Positions 32,814 through 44,091 of a DNA stretch of 64,000 nucleotides are shown piece by piece. The stretch is from Pyrenula massariospora (lineage: Eukaryota; Ascomycota; Eurotiomycetes; Pyrenulales; Pyrenulaceae): NCBI GenBank assembly GCA_021030905.1, contig JAGFMI010000009.1, positions 992,001 through 1,056,000 of the forward strand, in the 5' to 3' direction. Below the pieces are notes generated by a model, which saw nothing but the letters and a program-made list of their open reading frames with translations, was not told the origin of the DNA and searched no databases. The position numbers and the translations under genes were made by a program. The first letter of the stretch is position 1. Each line of letters starts with the position of its first letter.

Positions 32814-35556
32814 CTACTCATGTTGAGGCGATGGACTGGGTGGACAGTTCAGATTAGCATCAAGACTCAACGACGGCGTCGAACTCAACCGATGTGCATT
32901 TCCTGCAGCGGAAGTGCCTCGGTTATGATCCGGGTCTTCCTCTGGGTCATAGAGAGAGATTTCCGAGGTGCTGATGGACGTAGTTGGTGAACTTGGAGTC
33001 TCAGCTGAGATGGTCGGCGGATATGTCCCGGTGATTTCCTGGTGGGAGGTCTGTATCGACGGAGATTGCTTCTCGTCGGGAACACTGCTTGATTGGGTGT
33101 CCTCCTTTCCTTCGAGACTATGGATCAGACGGGGATGCTTTTGATCCGACACATCGAGAATCGCAAGGCGCTCCTTTTGTAATGTGGTGGGTAGTTGTTC
33201 GGCGGTGTCGATCCAGGTCCCCGCGCCTAGTTCTTCGTGGGCCATCCGTTGCAGCTGGAGGGTTCCGTTGGTGACCCATTCAAGTCTTTGGTAAATTCCA
33301 AATGGCCGATATCGTTGGATGAGCCGAAGGACAGGTTCCGCGATGATCTCGCAGACAATGATGACACCACCAAGGATAAGAGTTATGGAAAGCCCAAGTA
33401 CACTGAAAGATGTATGGGAGGCGCTTCTCACTTTCTAGAAGTCGTTAGATCAGACCGGTACCGGATGAATAGAAGGTCAAGTTGACTCACCTGATTGTGG
33501 CATACGTGTCTCTCACTATCATCGCTGGGCTTCGCTAAGTATTTAAATGCAGCACGATCTGAAGGTCCTGTGGCAACCTCAACTGTCAATCTCTGCATCC
33601 GCGCCAGGGTTATGGATTGCCAATGCTCCACTTCCAGCTGCCACTGATTTGGAGGAAGGGCACCTTGAACGCCACCATTAAAGGTATCCCGCGCAAGCAA
33701 AGCACTAGCTCCGAGATGCTGTACAGTGTTTCCAATGTTAGATCCGAGCTCTTCATATGACTGGGACCAAGCGCGTAAAAACATCTGCTTTATACCGTCA
33801 ACAGTCGCATTCCAGACACCATTAACTGCAGGCGACCAATCTGTGAGTGGTGTACAATATGTCTCATTCAAACAGAACTGATCTTGTTTCGCACATCCAA
33901 GTGCATGAACTACACCGTCAAAGTGATAGACAGTTTTAGAAGGCGCCTCGTCCAAAGGCACTCCAGTAACAACCTGATGAGCCGAAAAAAACTGATCATC
34001 GACAGGTTCAAGAAATTGTACACCACTCGCCGTGAGCAAGAACACGAAAGTGTGGGCATCATCTCGCAGTAGTTCCGGAATCGGTATGAAGCTGTTGTCG
34101 GGCCGCGCGGGCTGATACTCTACTTCTCTGATGTGGAGTTAGAAAAACCTAGCTAAGAGCCACTTCGGTCGGAAAAGGGCATACCGAATTGAGTATTCAT
34201 GCAAATCGACTGGAGCCTGCAAAGGCCACTCGAAGCTGACTGAAGTATTTGGCGACGGGCTACCGTACAGAACCTGTATGATGGAATTATTGCCCGAGTC
34301 ATTCTCCGGAGTGATGACTTCTGTATAGTTGTCAGTGCGCAGCGGTGCGCACTCAAGAACGTTCCTATATTTGAAACGATCTTTCGGCGCAGCATTCATA
34401 CCCAAATGGTCGTTAGAATCGATAAGACCCGTATCCAGACGAATGTTCGACGAATCCGACAGGCAAATCTGATCTTTTCCTGGAAATGGGCAGCTTATAT
34501 TCCGAGATATAGTCTGAGGTATCTGCTTTTTGACAAAGATCGAACATTCTTGTTGGGTTGCCGCGCTATTGCCATAACATTGTTGTGCATATGACGTACT
34601 TGCGGTAATCAAATTTGATACATATTTCATGACTCCGCCATAATGGGCTGCAGCAGTGTTTGGGGGTACAACTATCCCACATCCAGGGCTGGATATCAAG
34701 ACCTCATCTGCCATCGCGGTGGATATCTAAAGCATTTAGTTTCACGGCCATGACGAGATAGCGACTGGAATGAGAGATAATACACAAAATGCTGATGAGT
34801 CCATATAACCTTCTAAGCTGGGCATTATGGGCTTTCTCCGAACTTCCGAAGGCGAACTCCACGCATGAAAGAGTCAAAGAGAAGACGAAGTAACGGAAAT
34901 GCCTCGAACAGGGCTGCGATCGAGCGGAAGATGATTGACCGCCGATTTCCCATCTTGAAAAAATGCTATCTAATAATAAGACTTACCTGAGATGAGAAAA
35001 TACTGGCGATATAGAACCCAACAGTAAAAAGCGCCGAGATGCCAATCAGCGGAGGTAGCCTAAGCCAAGGTCGTTGTTTTCGCCAACTCCATAGCATTTT
35101 TGTGAAGACTTTGAGGCCCATCAAGCTCTCATCAGTATTTCTTAACACGGCTTGGCGCTGGTGGTGCAGTCCATCTTGTGCTTTACGCGTGGAAAGCGCG
35201 AGATGTGCGGCAAAGCAGAATAATCGCCAAAAGCTTCTACCTACCACGGCAACAAACAAAGCAAGGAATGCCGTGAGAAGACCACCATCGCGCTTATCAA
35301 GGGTTATCGTTGCACCTCTAGATTATCAAGTCAGCAAGTGAGATTAGAGGCAAACACACCAATCGATGGCCGGATTTAGAAGCGAGGTGGGAGGCATAAA
35401 CATGGGTAGAAATTGTCTTGTTCAAGGGTCGATTTAGGATGAAAGCGGCAATAATGATTAGGGAGAATACTACCTGATGGAGCCTTTAGACCAATTTGTC
35501 CAAATTCCGACATAGATCGAACCGCTCGAAACCCCATTGATGGTTGCGTTGCTCAT
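32814..35556 (-). CDS. Multi-pass membrane protein with large glycosylated central domain, five exons
   Basis: Exons (minus) 35556-35474, 35317-34987, 34726-34185, 34127-33491 and 33434-32814 sum to 2214 nt, 737 residues. The introns (156, 260, 57 and 56 bp) all have GT..AG ends and join in phase. After MSNATINGVSSG, the segment GIWTNWSKGS...TLDKRDGGLLTAFLALFVAVVG starts the first helix; a second helix is LIGISALFTVGFYIASIF near residue 115. Then comes a roughly 400-residue domain with paired cysteines and several N-glycosylation sites (NTS, NYT, NNS, NAT). A last helix (VLGLSITLILGGVIIVCEII) lies near 542-562, before a disordered Ser/Pro-rich cytoplasmic tail. This is a recurrent Pezizomycotina family of unknown function, and the large outward domain suggests a surface receptor or transport-associated role. 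The two long first introns are the least certain part. Confidence 0.75.
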
Positions 35557-37740
35557 TGCGGATTAGGGGATTATGGGGGAGGATGAAGAAAGACCGATAA
35601 AGACAAGGATTAGAGGAACAGTAAAAAGCCGACGTCATCAAGAAGAAGAAGACATGAAAATTTCTAGTTGCTGCAGTTTAGACGCCTAGCCGAGTAGCCT
35701 CTTCGTGAGGGAAATTCCTATTAAGTAAGTCGCCGCAAGCATTATAGAGCTTGACACTTCCGTCCATTCGCCGGTACTTAAGAGCTATGATTGCTACTCA
35801 AGCTGAAAAGGCTGACCGGCTTTGGCATCTGGGTCCCACTTGTATGCATGTACAAGTGAGACACGGTCGAAGGCTGTGACACTTGCCCTATAGCTCGCCG
35901 AGGTATTTCAACTGTAATAATTTCATTGGCACCCGGCCCCCATTATCTTGGATAGCGCGGTCGAAGACACAGCCCGAACAAAAGTGTTATCGGCTGGTCT
36001 TGCAATCCTTTCATTCCAAAGGCCTGTCTGTGGAGGGAATCCTGGAATCCTTCGTCACTGCCCTGCAAGCATGGGAAATGTTTGAGCGACGCCTTATAGC
36101 CCGCTTGGCTTGAGATCTCATGAGAGCAAAAATATTGGCTATTACTGACTAAAGATGAGAGGTCATAGTGGGATACTGGCATCGGTGATGATCCGGCATA
36201 ATACACTCAAGTAGGGACTAGCGACGGCCATAGCGAAGAGCTACCAGGCTGTGAAGCACCTGCCGGCTGGAGCCGGATCGACATAGCTTGCAAGCTGCAA
36301 GTTGAAGCTCGGGATAGCTTTTGCTGTCCAATGCCAGTCACTAAGTATGATCCCCGAGATTAAAGTCGCCTATGCTGTGGTAATTCACTGTCCGGATGGG
36401 GGCCAGCCATACTCTGAGTGTCAGACCGATAGCCATGTTGGCGAGAGACCATATTCAGGCACAATGACAATATTGCTTTCACAGAAAGTGCTGGATGGTG
36501 CATTGTGGTACATACCTAGGTACTTGTTCAACAGCAAATGCGTCAGACGCTAGCACGGTCGAAAGGTCGTAGACGCTCAGGCGCGCCAGCTCTCGACCCT
36601 ACTTCCGATCTACCAGTACAGATATCCATGAGATGGGCTTTCAAGTCTCACATTCTTATCTGGGAGACCATCACGATAGCCGATGTCGTGTCACCGTTCC
36701 CAAAACTAGCGGGTTTCCTTTGACCTGGGCTTGCTCTGAGGCATTGTCCTAATAGGATTTTGGATCGAGATGGAGGCAGCTCAGCCCAACGACCGATCCT
36801 TATGATGCATGTAAGATAAAAGTTTGCCAGGTGAAAACCCTGCACATGCTTCTGTCTCAAGACTTTGGCTGTTCGGATACCCAAAAGAGGCAGTAACGCG
36901 CAAACATCTATATTAGGTGTGGACTTGCGTTCCTGCCCACATCGCCCCCACATTCCACGCAATTGGCTTTGCGTGCTGCGTGAGAGCCTCTGGTACTGGA
37001 CGAGAAGTGCTTAGCATCCTGCCTTTGGTAGCTTGTCGTTGCCTTGGCCCTTTGCAGCAACCGCCCCAGCATTGCGAATCTAACCATACAATCCCGGCGT
37101 CCTAAGCACTCTTTTTAGACGACGAATGAGGCGTCATGGGCCACGCAAACTGCCATCTAGACGAAATGATACGCAGAAAAAGCGGATGGTGCGAATCCAG
37201 CCCTATGCCGGTACTTCCCATGACCACGTCGACGTCGGTGGCTGAATTGCGGCGCAGTAAATCAAAGAGGGCTCTCCGACCTATCATAGACCAATCGCAA
37301 GAGTACTTGGTAGACACTACTCCCATTTACCTGCATCAGACAACGAAAATACTTTTAGCCGACCAAGACCCCAAAATGCGGTAGTTCCGAGCATGGGCTA
37401 TTAGAGCCTTTGGTTAGGGTAAAACTTCCAAGTCTTGCCAACACCTCACAAGGATACGAACTCTATCCCCCGATTGCGTAGAGATTGTAGTACGGCATGT
37501 ATCATCATGCAACATTCGAAACCGCAGCTACCAAAAACATAAAAGTATCTCCGAGGAGGCAACTTGAATTCAAATGATAACTCGCTCGCTAGAATATGTT
37601 TCATAAGGGTCGATCAACACAAATAGCCAACTTTTGGCCATATCTCGTATCCTTCATTCCCAGTAACCCGATCTATGCACAAGATATATCAACATGACAA
37701 AACGCTAAAGATGAATGCGCTGATCCACGACCTTCCATTC
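35557..37740. other. 2.2-kb spacer, no supported gene
   Basis: Promoter of the membrane protein gene and 3' flank of the 1313-residue gene. Short frames at 35883-36113, 36302-36553, 36538-36723 and 37102-37384 lack domains and overlap antiparallel. Possibly old relic DNA; I cannot identify it. Confidence 0.5.
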
Positions 37741-40700
37741 TCACAACCATAGCAGCCATTTAATACTTTGAAAGACACCTCTAACGGTCCCTCTTATTAC
37801 TTTGAAAATCATCACAAGCAGCCATACCCACCACATCAGCCCGACAACTGCCCACTCGATCATGACATATGTAACCTTCCGCAGCCACCTGCGTCCCCTC
37901 CGTCTCCTCCTAATAGCTGCATCGACCGCGTCATTCAGCTGCTTGATTGCCAGCGTTGAGCTCGTCGACATCTTCTGAGCCAGGGCCCCTGCATCATCCG
38001 CAGCCTGGCGAACTCGAGGATTGAGTTGGTTGTCGACGAGGTCGTTTATGCTCTGCAAGCGAGCGTGAAGAGAAGGCGCGCAGCGGACGGAAAAGTCGTG
38101 AAGATCAGAACGAAAAGTGTCGGACGACGCCTCGAGGGATGCAATGAGACGCTTTGAGGCCCACAAATGTTCTTCACGACGGATGATAGGCGGGAGAGGT
38201 TCGCTACTGTCGCCCAGAGCTTCAAGCAGGAATTCTGGCGGTGGATCGCGGACTGCATAGCCACGACGGCAGATCTCGCGAGCCTTAACGCCGGAGGAAA
38301 GGAGAAGAGCGCGAATGCGGGAGATCTCGGAAAATGAGGTTTTGACGGCGAATGCAGAATCGGCACGGCGGAAGGACTGGGAGGACAGGGAGAAGTCACG
38401 AGCACTGTTTGTAGATCTCGTAGTGACAAGCTTGGGACGAGAGCGGCCGCGAATAGGAGATTGAGAATGGGAAGCGTTGAAGGATGCAAGGCCAGTGACC
38501 GGCGGCCCAACAAGCTTCGGATGGTGGGCAAATGCATCACCCCTGCGATTAGTAGCTGTCTGTGTGCCAGCGAGGTTCAGACTCTTCCCGAAGCCATAGC
38601 TGTCCCTCCGCTCGTTACTTGAGCGCCGAAGCTGAGGGCTTGATGGCGTTGGACTGAGATCTAGCCGGGGCGGCGCAAGACGATCGAAACGAGATGAACG
38701 GGATTGAGACCGTGCCGCGCGCACTTGACGAGAAATGGGATCTCCGTCGAGCGTATTTAACGTGGGGAGTCCGGATGACTTGAGCCGCTCCTGCTGCTCT
38801 CTATCCTTCTGGAATGGAGATGTGAACGTTGGAAGATTACTCATGTGATACTGAGGGGGTTCAGGGCGTGACTGAGAACGTGATAGTCGACCTTTGGCTG
38901 ACCGCAGACTAGAATCAGTCTGCTCTCGCCTAAGTCGAGCAGAGGGCGGAGTTTTTAGGGCGGTCTCGTCTTCGGTATCCGATAAGGTAGAGACACTTGT
39001 TGGAGGAGAAATGTCCCGAGGAGTTTGAGGGATGTCTCGCTTCCATATGAAATCTCCCACACGTGAAACCTCGCTACCTACCAGCTCTGCTATTCGACCC
39101 CCTTTGAATATGCCTCGGATACGCGATGATGAGTCCTGCAAGAGCGAGGACTTGGTGCTGGACTTCCCGATCGTGCTCTGAGTACGACGTAACTCAAGTG
39201 GCCGAATTGAATCTTCCGGGATGAGGGACGCTCGCTTATCGAAAGGACTAGTCCCGCGAGAGCCATGGTACTCTGATGGAGGTGGTTTTTCTTCGCCACT
39301 GGGATGACGCGAAGAATTCTCAGACGATAGATTCTTTGCAAAGTCAGACGTGTCAACCCCATGCCGCCTCTTGCTCGTATCACGCTCTAAACGAAAAGGG
39401 TTTATACGCTCTTGCAGCGGTATTTTCCGTGGTGATGGTGATCTGCTTGCCGGCGGGGATAAGTTGATGGCGATACTGGGAAATTGGTCGACGATAGGCG
39501 AACTTGGGGCGGTGGTCATGTCTTCAAAGGAATTTCTAGGGGCTTGATCTTTCTTTGATGGACTCTTATTGGATCCTTTGCTTTCAGATCGCCGATGCAA
39601 TGACAGAGATCGTCTGCCATCCTCGTCTTTTGAGTATAGAAGACCAAAAAGATTTTTACTGGAAGCTTTAGAGCCTCTTCGATCATCTATGGATGAGTCT
39701 GGAACATCTTTGCTCGCGTTGCTAAGGTTTGGATGAGGAGAGCCATTTCTGAGAGCTTCATCTTCAGATGTGTCTGCTCGTCTGCTCTCTAAGAAATGGT
39801 TGGCTGACGTGTGATGACGGGAATCCTTGTGTCTCGGTGCCTTGCTTCGACCTCTGAAGCTCAAATCGTCAGAATCAGATGTTGATCTCGATACAGAGGA
39901 ACGCCTTGATTCATGTCTTTCCCTCTTCAACTTCTTTCTCTTCTCGAGATGATGCGAATTAATTACCGAGTCTCTCAAAGACCTTCTTTTGCGGTGATGT
40001 GCCTCTTTCAAACGTTCTTTAGAAGGACTTCGAAAGCTTGGAAGATCCGGAACTGTATTTTGAGCTCTTCCTGCAGGGGTTTCACCATGTGATGGTATCA
40101 AGGGCGGCTCCTCTTGAGCAGGAGTATGGTGCCTCCAGGAAGAAAACTTGATGCTCACATCGCTTGGATAAATTTTGTTACCAGAATTATCCTCAATTTT
40201 CGTTTTGTTCAATCCCTGTTCAAGCCAGTATGCATCAGCTATGAAATCTCCTGGAAAAGTAACCCAGTCTTGTCGTGGCCGCCTTGGCTTTGTCGCGGTG
40301 TTGTCAGATCGCTGTTTTATACTAGGAGTCGGGGAGGAATTGCTTGGATCCTGTTCATTATCCGTTGCTTCGACGGGCTTGTCTTGCAATGGTGGGAGGC
40401 GTATGCATTCGTCTGGGTCAATGCGCTGTTCTGTGTGATCCTCAATTACTGCGTCCACCCATGCTCGAATTTTTTCCACATCATGCCAACCATCATGTTC
40501 ACTTTGTATAGGAGCCTTTTCTCTAAAACGAACCTTGCGGTTTCGAGCATACTGCAAAGGATTATACGGGCGACCTTCACTTTGGCCTTGAGGGTCAGAG
40601 GTCCCGGCCGCACGTGGATTCCAAGGGCGCCGCAATGGAGGAAGATGAGGTAATAGCCTCCTATATTCATAGAGAAGCTCAAAGTATTTCTTTGCTTGTT

Positions 40701-41682
40701 CCACTCTCGTAAAGGTTGCAGCAGATACATCATAGAGAACATTGTCCTGATCGGATATATCTCCAATAAACGGCTGTGATTCCGAATCGCCACTGCCGGG
40801 GTCGATAATGGCAGTACCTCTTCTTTCAATAGCAACTTGTTGCGCGGGTGGTTGTAATCTATTCTGTAGACTGGTCTTCCGTGAGGCTAGATATTGTCCA
40901 ACATTCCCATTAGATCGCCCGGAATTGATTCGAGGAGATGACTGTCCAACGGAAACAATACGGTTATTAGCCGTAGACCCTGAGACTAATCGAGCTCCCG
41001 AAAAATTTCTACGGCGTCCCTCGCTTAGGCTCAGGGCCATATTAACGATTTGAGCCGGGTCGGTGTCATATCCGACAGCTGGCGGTGCTTGGAGCTGCCC
41101 ATTTGAACGACCATCCTCATGTAGTGTTTGACTTCCGCTGCGTCCATTGCTAGAGACTATCGAGCGTCGACTGTCGACGTATGTTTTGTCGGTGCTTTTA
41201 CCTGAAGCAATATCATCCCTCGAGTTGGAGACATGGTTGGCCAAGGGCGAGCTCCCATGTGAAGGTTGTTGGCGCTTATGACGCTCTGAATGTCGCTTAG
41301 ACACGTTCAAAGAGCCCGCACTTGTCCGCCTCTTCTCTTTACTATCGTTCTCGGCGTTTGGCGGTCTTGAAAGCTTGTGAAGACCACTTGAAGGGCTGGG
41401 GGGATCAAGCAAGAACCCTCGATTTTTCCTTGGCCTGTCATGCTTTTCGCTCTTGCTATAATCCCCAGCAGCTCGATTTTGTTGATGTTGTCGACTGAAA
41501 GCTATGCTATCAAGGGCAATTCTTCCGCGGGAGCTGCCTGCGCTTTTTTGACTGCCCGACGCGCTTGACCCGGCCTCCTCAGTGCCATTGGAAATTTGGT
41601 AGCCGTTGGCGAAAGATGACCTAGTGAGCTTAGGAGAACGGCTACGACTCCATTCCTGTGAGGTGCGAGGGATGTCAGACAT
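37741..41682 (-). CDS. Large disordered fungal protein with membrane-associated C-terminus
   Basis: Single exon of 1313 residues. It is Ser/Arg/Pro-rich and largely disordered. One folded-looking block sits near residues 330-440 (YFELLYEYRRLLPHLPPLRRPW, RKVRFREKAPI, WHDVEKIRAWVDAVIEDH) and a short one near 480-530 (WVTFPGDFIADAYWLEQGLN). The C-terminal 250 residues are helical (FSEISRIRALLLSSGVKAREICRRGYAVRDPP, then a coiled stretch). They end in RRRRGRRWLRK and two closely spaced hydrophobic segments (IEWAVVGLMWWVWLLVMIF and VFQSIKWLLWL), consistent with a tail anchor or hairpin in an internal membrane. I know it only as a conserved ascomycete protein of unknown function. Membrane anchoring is inference from hydrophobicity. 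Confidence 0.75.
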   Translation of the reverse strand: MSDIPRTSQEWSRSRSPKLTRSSFANGYQISNGTEEAGSSASGSQKSAGSSRGRIALDSIAFSRQHQQNRAAGDYSKSEKHDRPRKNRGFLLDPPSPSSGLHKLSRPPNAENDSKEKRRTSAGSLNVSKRHSERHKRQQPSHGSSPLANHVSNSRDDIASGKSTDKTYVDSRRSIVSSNGRSGSQTLHEDGRSNGQLQAPPAVGYDTDPAQIVNMALSLSEGRRRNFSGARLVSGSTANNRIVSVGQSSPRINSGRSNGNVGQYLASRKTSLQNRLQPPAQQVAIERRGTAIIDPGSGDSESQPFIGDISDQDNVLYDVSAATFTRVEQAKKYFELLYEYRRLLPHLPPLRRPWNPRAAGTSDPQGQSEGRPYNPLQYARNRKVRFREKAPIQSEHDGWHDVEKIRAWVDAVIEDHTEQRIDPDECIRLPPLQDKPVEATDNEQDPSNSSPTPSIKQRSDNTATKPRRPRQDWVTFPGDFIADAYWLEQGLNKTKIEDNSGNKIYPSDVSIKFSSWRHHTPAQEEPPLIPSHGETPAGRAQNTVPDLPSFRSPSKERLKEAHHRKRRSLRDSVINSHHLEKRKKLKRERHESRRSSVSRSTSDSDDLSFRGRSKAPRHKDSRHHTSANHFLESRRADTSEDEALRNGSPHPNLSNASKDVPDSSIDDRRGSKASSKNLFGLLYSKDEDGRRSLSLHRRSESKGSNKSPSKKDQAPRNSFEDMTTAPSSPIVDQFPSIAINLSPPASRSPSPRKIPLQERINPFRLERDTSKRRHGVDTSDFAKNLSSENSSRHPSGEEKPPPSEYHGSRGTSPFDKRASLIPEDSIRPLELRRTQSTIGKSSTKSSLLQDSSSRIRGIFKGGRIAELVGSEVSRVGDFIWKRDIPQTPRDISPPTSVSTLSDTEDETALKTPPSARLRREQTDSSLRSAKGRLSRSQSRPEPPQYHMSNLPTFTSPFQKDREQQERLKSSGLPTLNTLDGDPISRQVRAARSQSRSSRFDRLAPPRLDLSPTPSSPQLRRSSNERRDSYGFGKSLNLAGTQTATNRRGDAFAHHPKLVGPPVTGLASFNASHSQSPIRGRSRPKLVTTRSTNSARDFSLSSQSFRRADSAFAVKTSFSEISRIRALLLSSGVKAREICRRGYAVRDPPPEFLLEALGDSSEPLPPIIRREEHLWASKRLIASLEASSDTFRSDLHDFSVRCAPSLHARLQSINDLVDNQLNPRVRQAADDAGALAQKMSTSSTLAIKQLNDAVDAAIRRRRRGRRWLRKVTYVMIEWAVVGLMWWVWLLVMIFKVIRGTVRGVFQSIKWLLWL

Positions 41683-44091
41683 CGGCGACGCATTTCGGGA
41701 CGACTATCGGGGAGATCGCAACAGATGGAGGGTCCGCATGGTGTTTGCATCAAGAACGCGCTCGTGTCGCAAACGATTAAAGGAATCCGGTAATTTCAGA
41801 TCATGCTTCGTTGCGCGCTGAGATCGAAAACCGGCAACGGGGATAGCCTCGTCGTTTGAACTTGCATAAGGTAGGCGAAAGAACTTGATCAAATGTAGCA
41901 CCATGTGAATTGCCAAGATTTTAAATTTGCCCAGCGGGATTGCCCGCTTCAGACGCCGAGGTAATGCCGCCCCATGCTCACCGTTAATCGCGTGAGAAGC
42001 ACCTACACCTCACCACTCCCTCAGTCTCTCCAATGATACTTCTGTTACACAAACAATCAACCTCCGCTCTACTCCGTTTTGACTTTATGCCTCATCTCTC
42101 AAGTAGCAAGGCATGGGAGAGTCACGTGATCGGATCCTCCTGAGTTGTCGCATGATAATAGCCATTCATTGAATAGTCTTATACATTTCAGGGTTTACGG
42201 TGAATGCGGACATGCTAGCCCTCTAGATGTATCGATAACATGAGCCCTTTGGAATCCAAAATACTGTGTTGCGCATAAAATGAAAATTTCAGGAAGAGGC
42301 TTTTGAATGCCTGCTCGAAGAGTTTGACTTAGGGGATCTTTCTGCTACCTGCGTAAAATTTAAACACCTAGAACAAGGGTTTTGCCGCCTGCGACGAATT
42401 TCTAGAATATCTAAACCCGCTCTCGATAAAGTCCTCCACTGATCCGGTATAGTAACCGTGTTGTTTCATGGTTCCTACGTCAGTAATGATCGTCACCTGC
42501 ACTGTGCTGGAATGGCTTGTCACACTTTAAGATCGTATATTCATTCTGTACGACAACATAGTACCGTCACTGGTGAAGATATCTTCTTCCTTGGTGACGA
42601 GTGTAGACGGAGGCACAGCCTAATCAACTGGATAAGCCGTATCGTCAGCAAAGTCAAGAATATCGTGGACGTCGAAGTTGCGGGAGTAGACGGTTCTGTC
42701 AAAAATAGTGACAACACCGTCCAGATAGTCCATTAGTTGCCACTCGAACTCAGACTATATGTCTCTACGCTCGGCGTGGATATAGGAGACTAGGTCGCCA
42801 AGCGTGAGGATGGCGGTGTGCTTCGCGCCATTGATAGCGGGAAGGAGGTCGAATTTTGCTGGCGTAGGCTACTCGTGACGCGGCCCCAGACGTTGCGCGA
42901 CCGTACAGACAGACAGAGCTCGGAGATCGCGAATAGAAACATTCTTCGTGAATCATCGACGTTGGCAGGCGTCGACCGCACGGTACGGAAAGCGTTTGAA
43001 ACATCGGCGGCTAATAGGACGAGAAAGGTCGTCGACCTATCATAGTCAGGAGTGCATCAACGCGTTGAGACTTGATTGCGACTCGGTGCTCCCGTTTGCC
43101 ATTCTAGCTTACCTGCATAGCAGGTTAGGGCCAAATGCAGGTCGAAGTTGAGCTGAACGGTCCTGGAGACTCCGCTGACGTGGCAACGGCCTCTACTGGT
43201 TGCACTGATAGTGGAGTGCAGATGGGGCGGGATAGGCTGCGAAGACTGTTGAAATGCCAATTACGGGTCATGAGACCGACCATGAAATGTGTGTGCAATG
43301 AGGGCATCGCTTACAGTTGATTTTATAAGTGACAGAGGCGTAAAATTCCTATCGGGAACAAACCTGAAATGTCTGTGTAGAGCCGAAGGGCATGCTAGTC
43401 ACACCAACCTAAGATACGTACCCACCCAACGGGCCGACCCGCAAGTAAGCTACACTTCTCTACAGGTATATCATATGAGATAGTTGGGAATCAAGAGCGT
43501 GTCGTGTATCGATTAGGATCCGTAGGCATTCCCTATTCAGCCTAACAAAGCAGGTCTAAAGAAGAGCAACGTTGAAAATGTTCCAAATTTATAAGTGCAA
43601 CCCAAAATATGGGGCGAAAACTTTATCCTAGCGATTGGACGCCTCGGACACCCCGTCTCGAGCTATCAACAAGATCGGGAAATCCGACGATATTGAAGTG
43701 CACCTTCAGTCAGAGGCGTACTATCCTTAAACAAGGGCTCCAAAGTTAGCATGAGGAGAAGGCGCCGATCCATGGGCTATGCATGACAGCTATTAAGAAG
43801 CGGTGACTTGTGGGTCAACAGATAGCTTGATTGGTTAGAATAGTCTTTTGTGGCTACCTGATGAGCGGCGCCCGGTTAGCTGTTTGCGAAGCCAATACGA
43901 AGATGATAGCCGTTCTGCGAAGAGGGTTCTACCACTACCCCATTGTGTACAGCTTGATACTGTTTTCCAGAATGGGATCATGAGCGAGCAGAATCCTTTC
44001 TTTTTCCTTTCCAGAAGACGAAGAAAATTGACTCTTATTGGAACAAGATCCTCTCGCCTAATTAGGCCCTGCTACAGAACATCGATCAGCA
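41683..44091. other. 2.4-kb spacer with a coding-like relic
   Basis: Includes the promoter of the 1313-residue gene, the promoter of the pseudokinase gene, and the interval 42360-42850 that reads as decayed coding sequence (listed separately). The rest shows nothing supportable. Confidence 0.45.
42360..42850 (-). pseudogene. Putative gene relic with three in-frame stops
   Basis: One minus-strand frame reads as protein-like sequence (AKHTAILTLGDLVSYIHAE, then FEWQLMDYLDGVVTIFDRTV and YSRNFDVHDILDFADDTAY). It has stops at 42757-42755 (TAG), 42622-42620 (TAG) and 42529-42527 (TAA), each one C-to-T change from a Gln codon. The plus strand is also open over 42458-42736, and because RNY codon bias is strand-symmetric I cannot exclude that reading. 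Product not recognised. Confidence 0.3.

Noticed and set aside
40114-40653. 179-codon plus-strand frame opposite the 1313-residue gene
   Set aside because: Antisense to a long intact coding frame. No domain or promoter evidence.
42458-43045. Plus-strand gene in the 42.5-43.0 kb spacer
   Set aside because: The plus-strand frames are open but have stops between them and no recognised content. The minus-strand reading is equally or more protein-like, so neither is called as intact.
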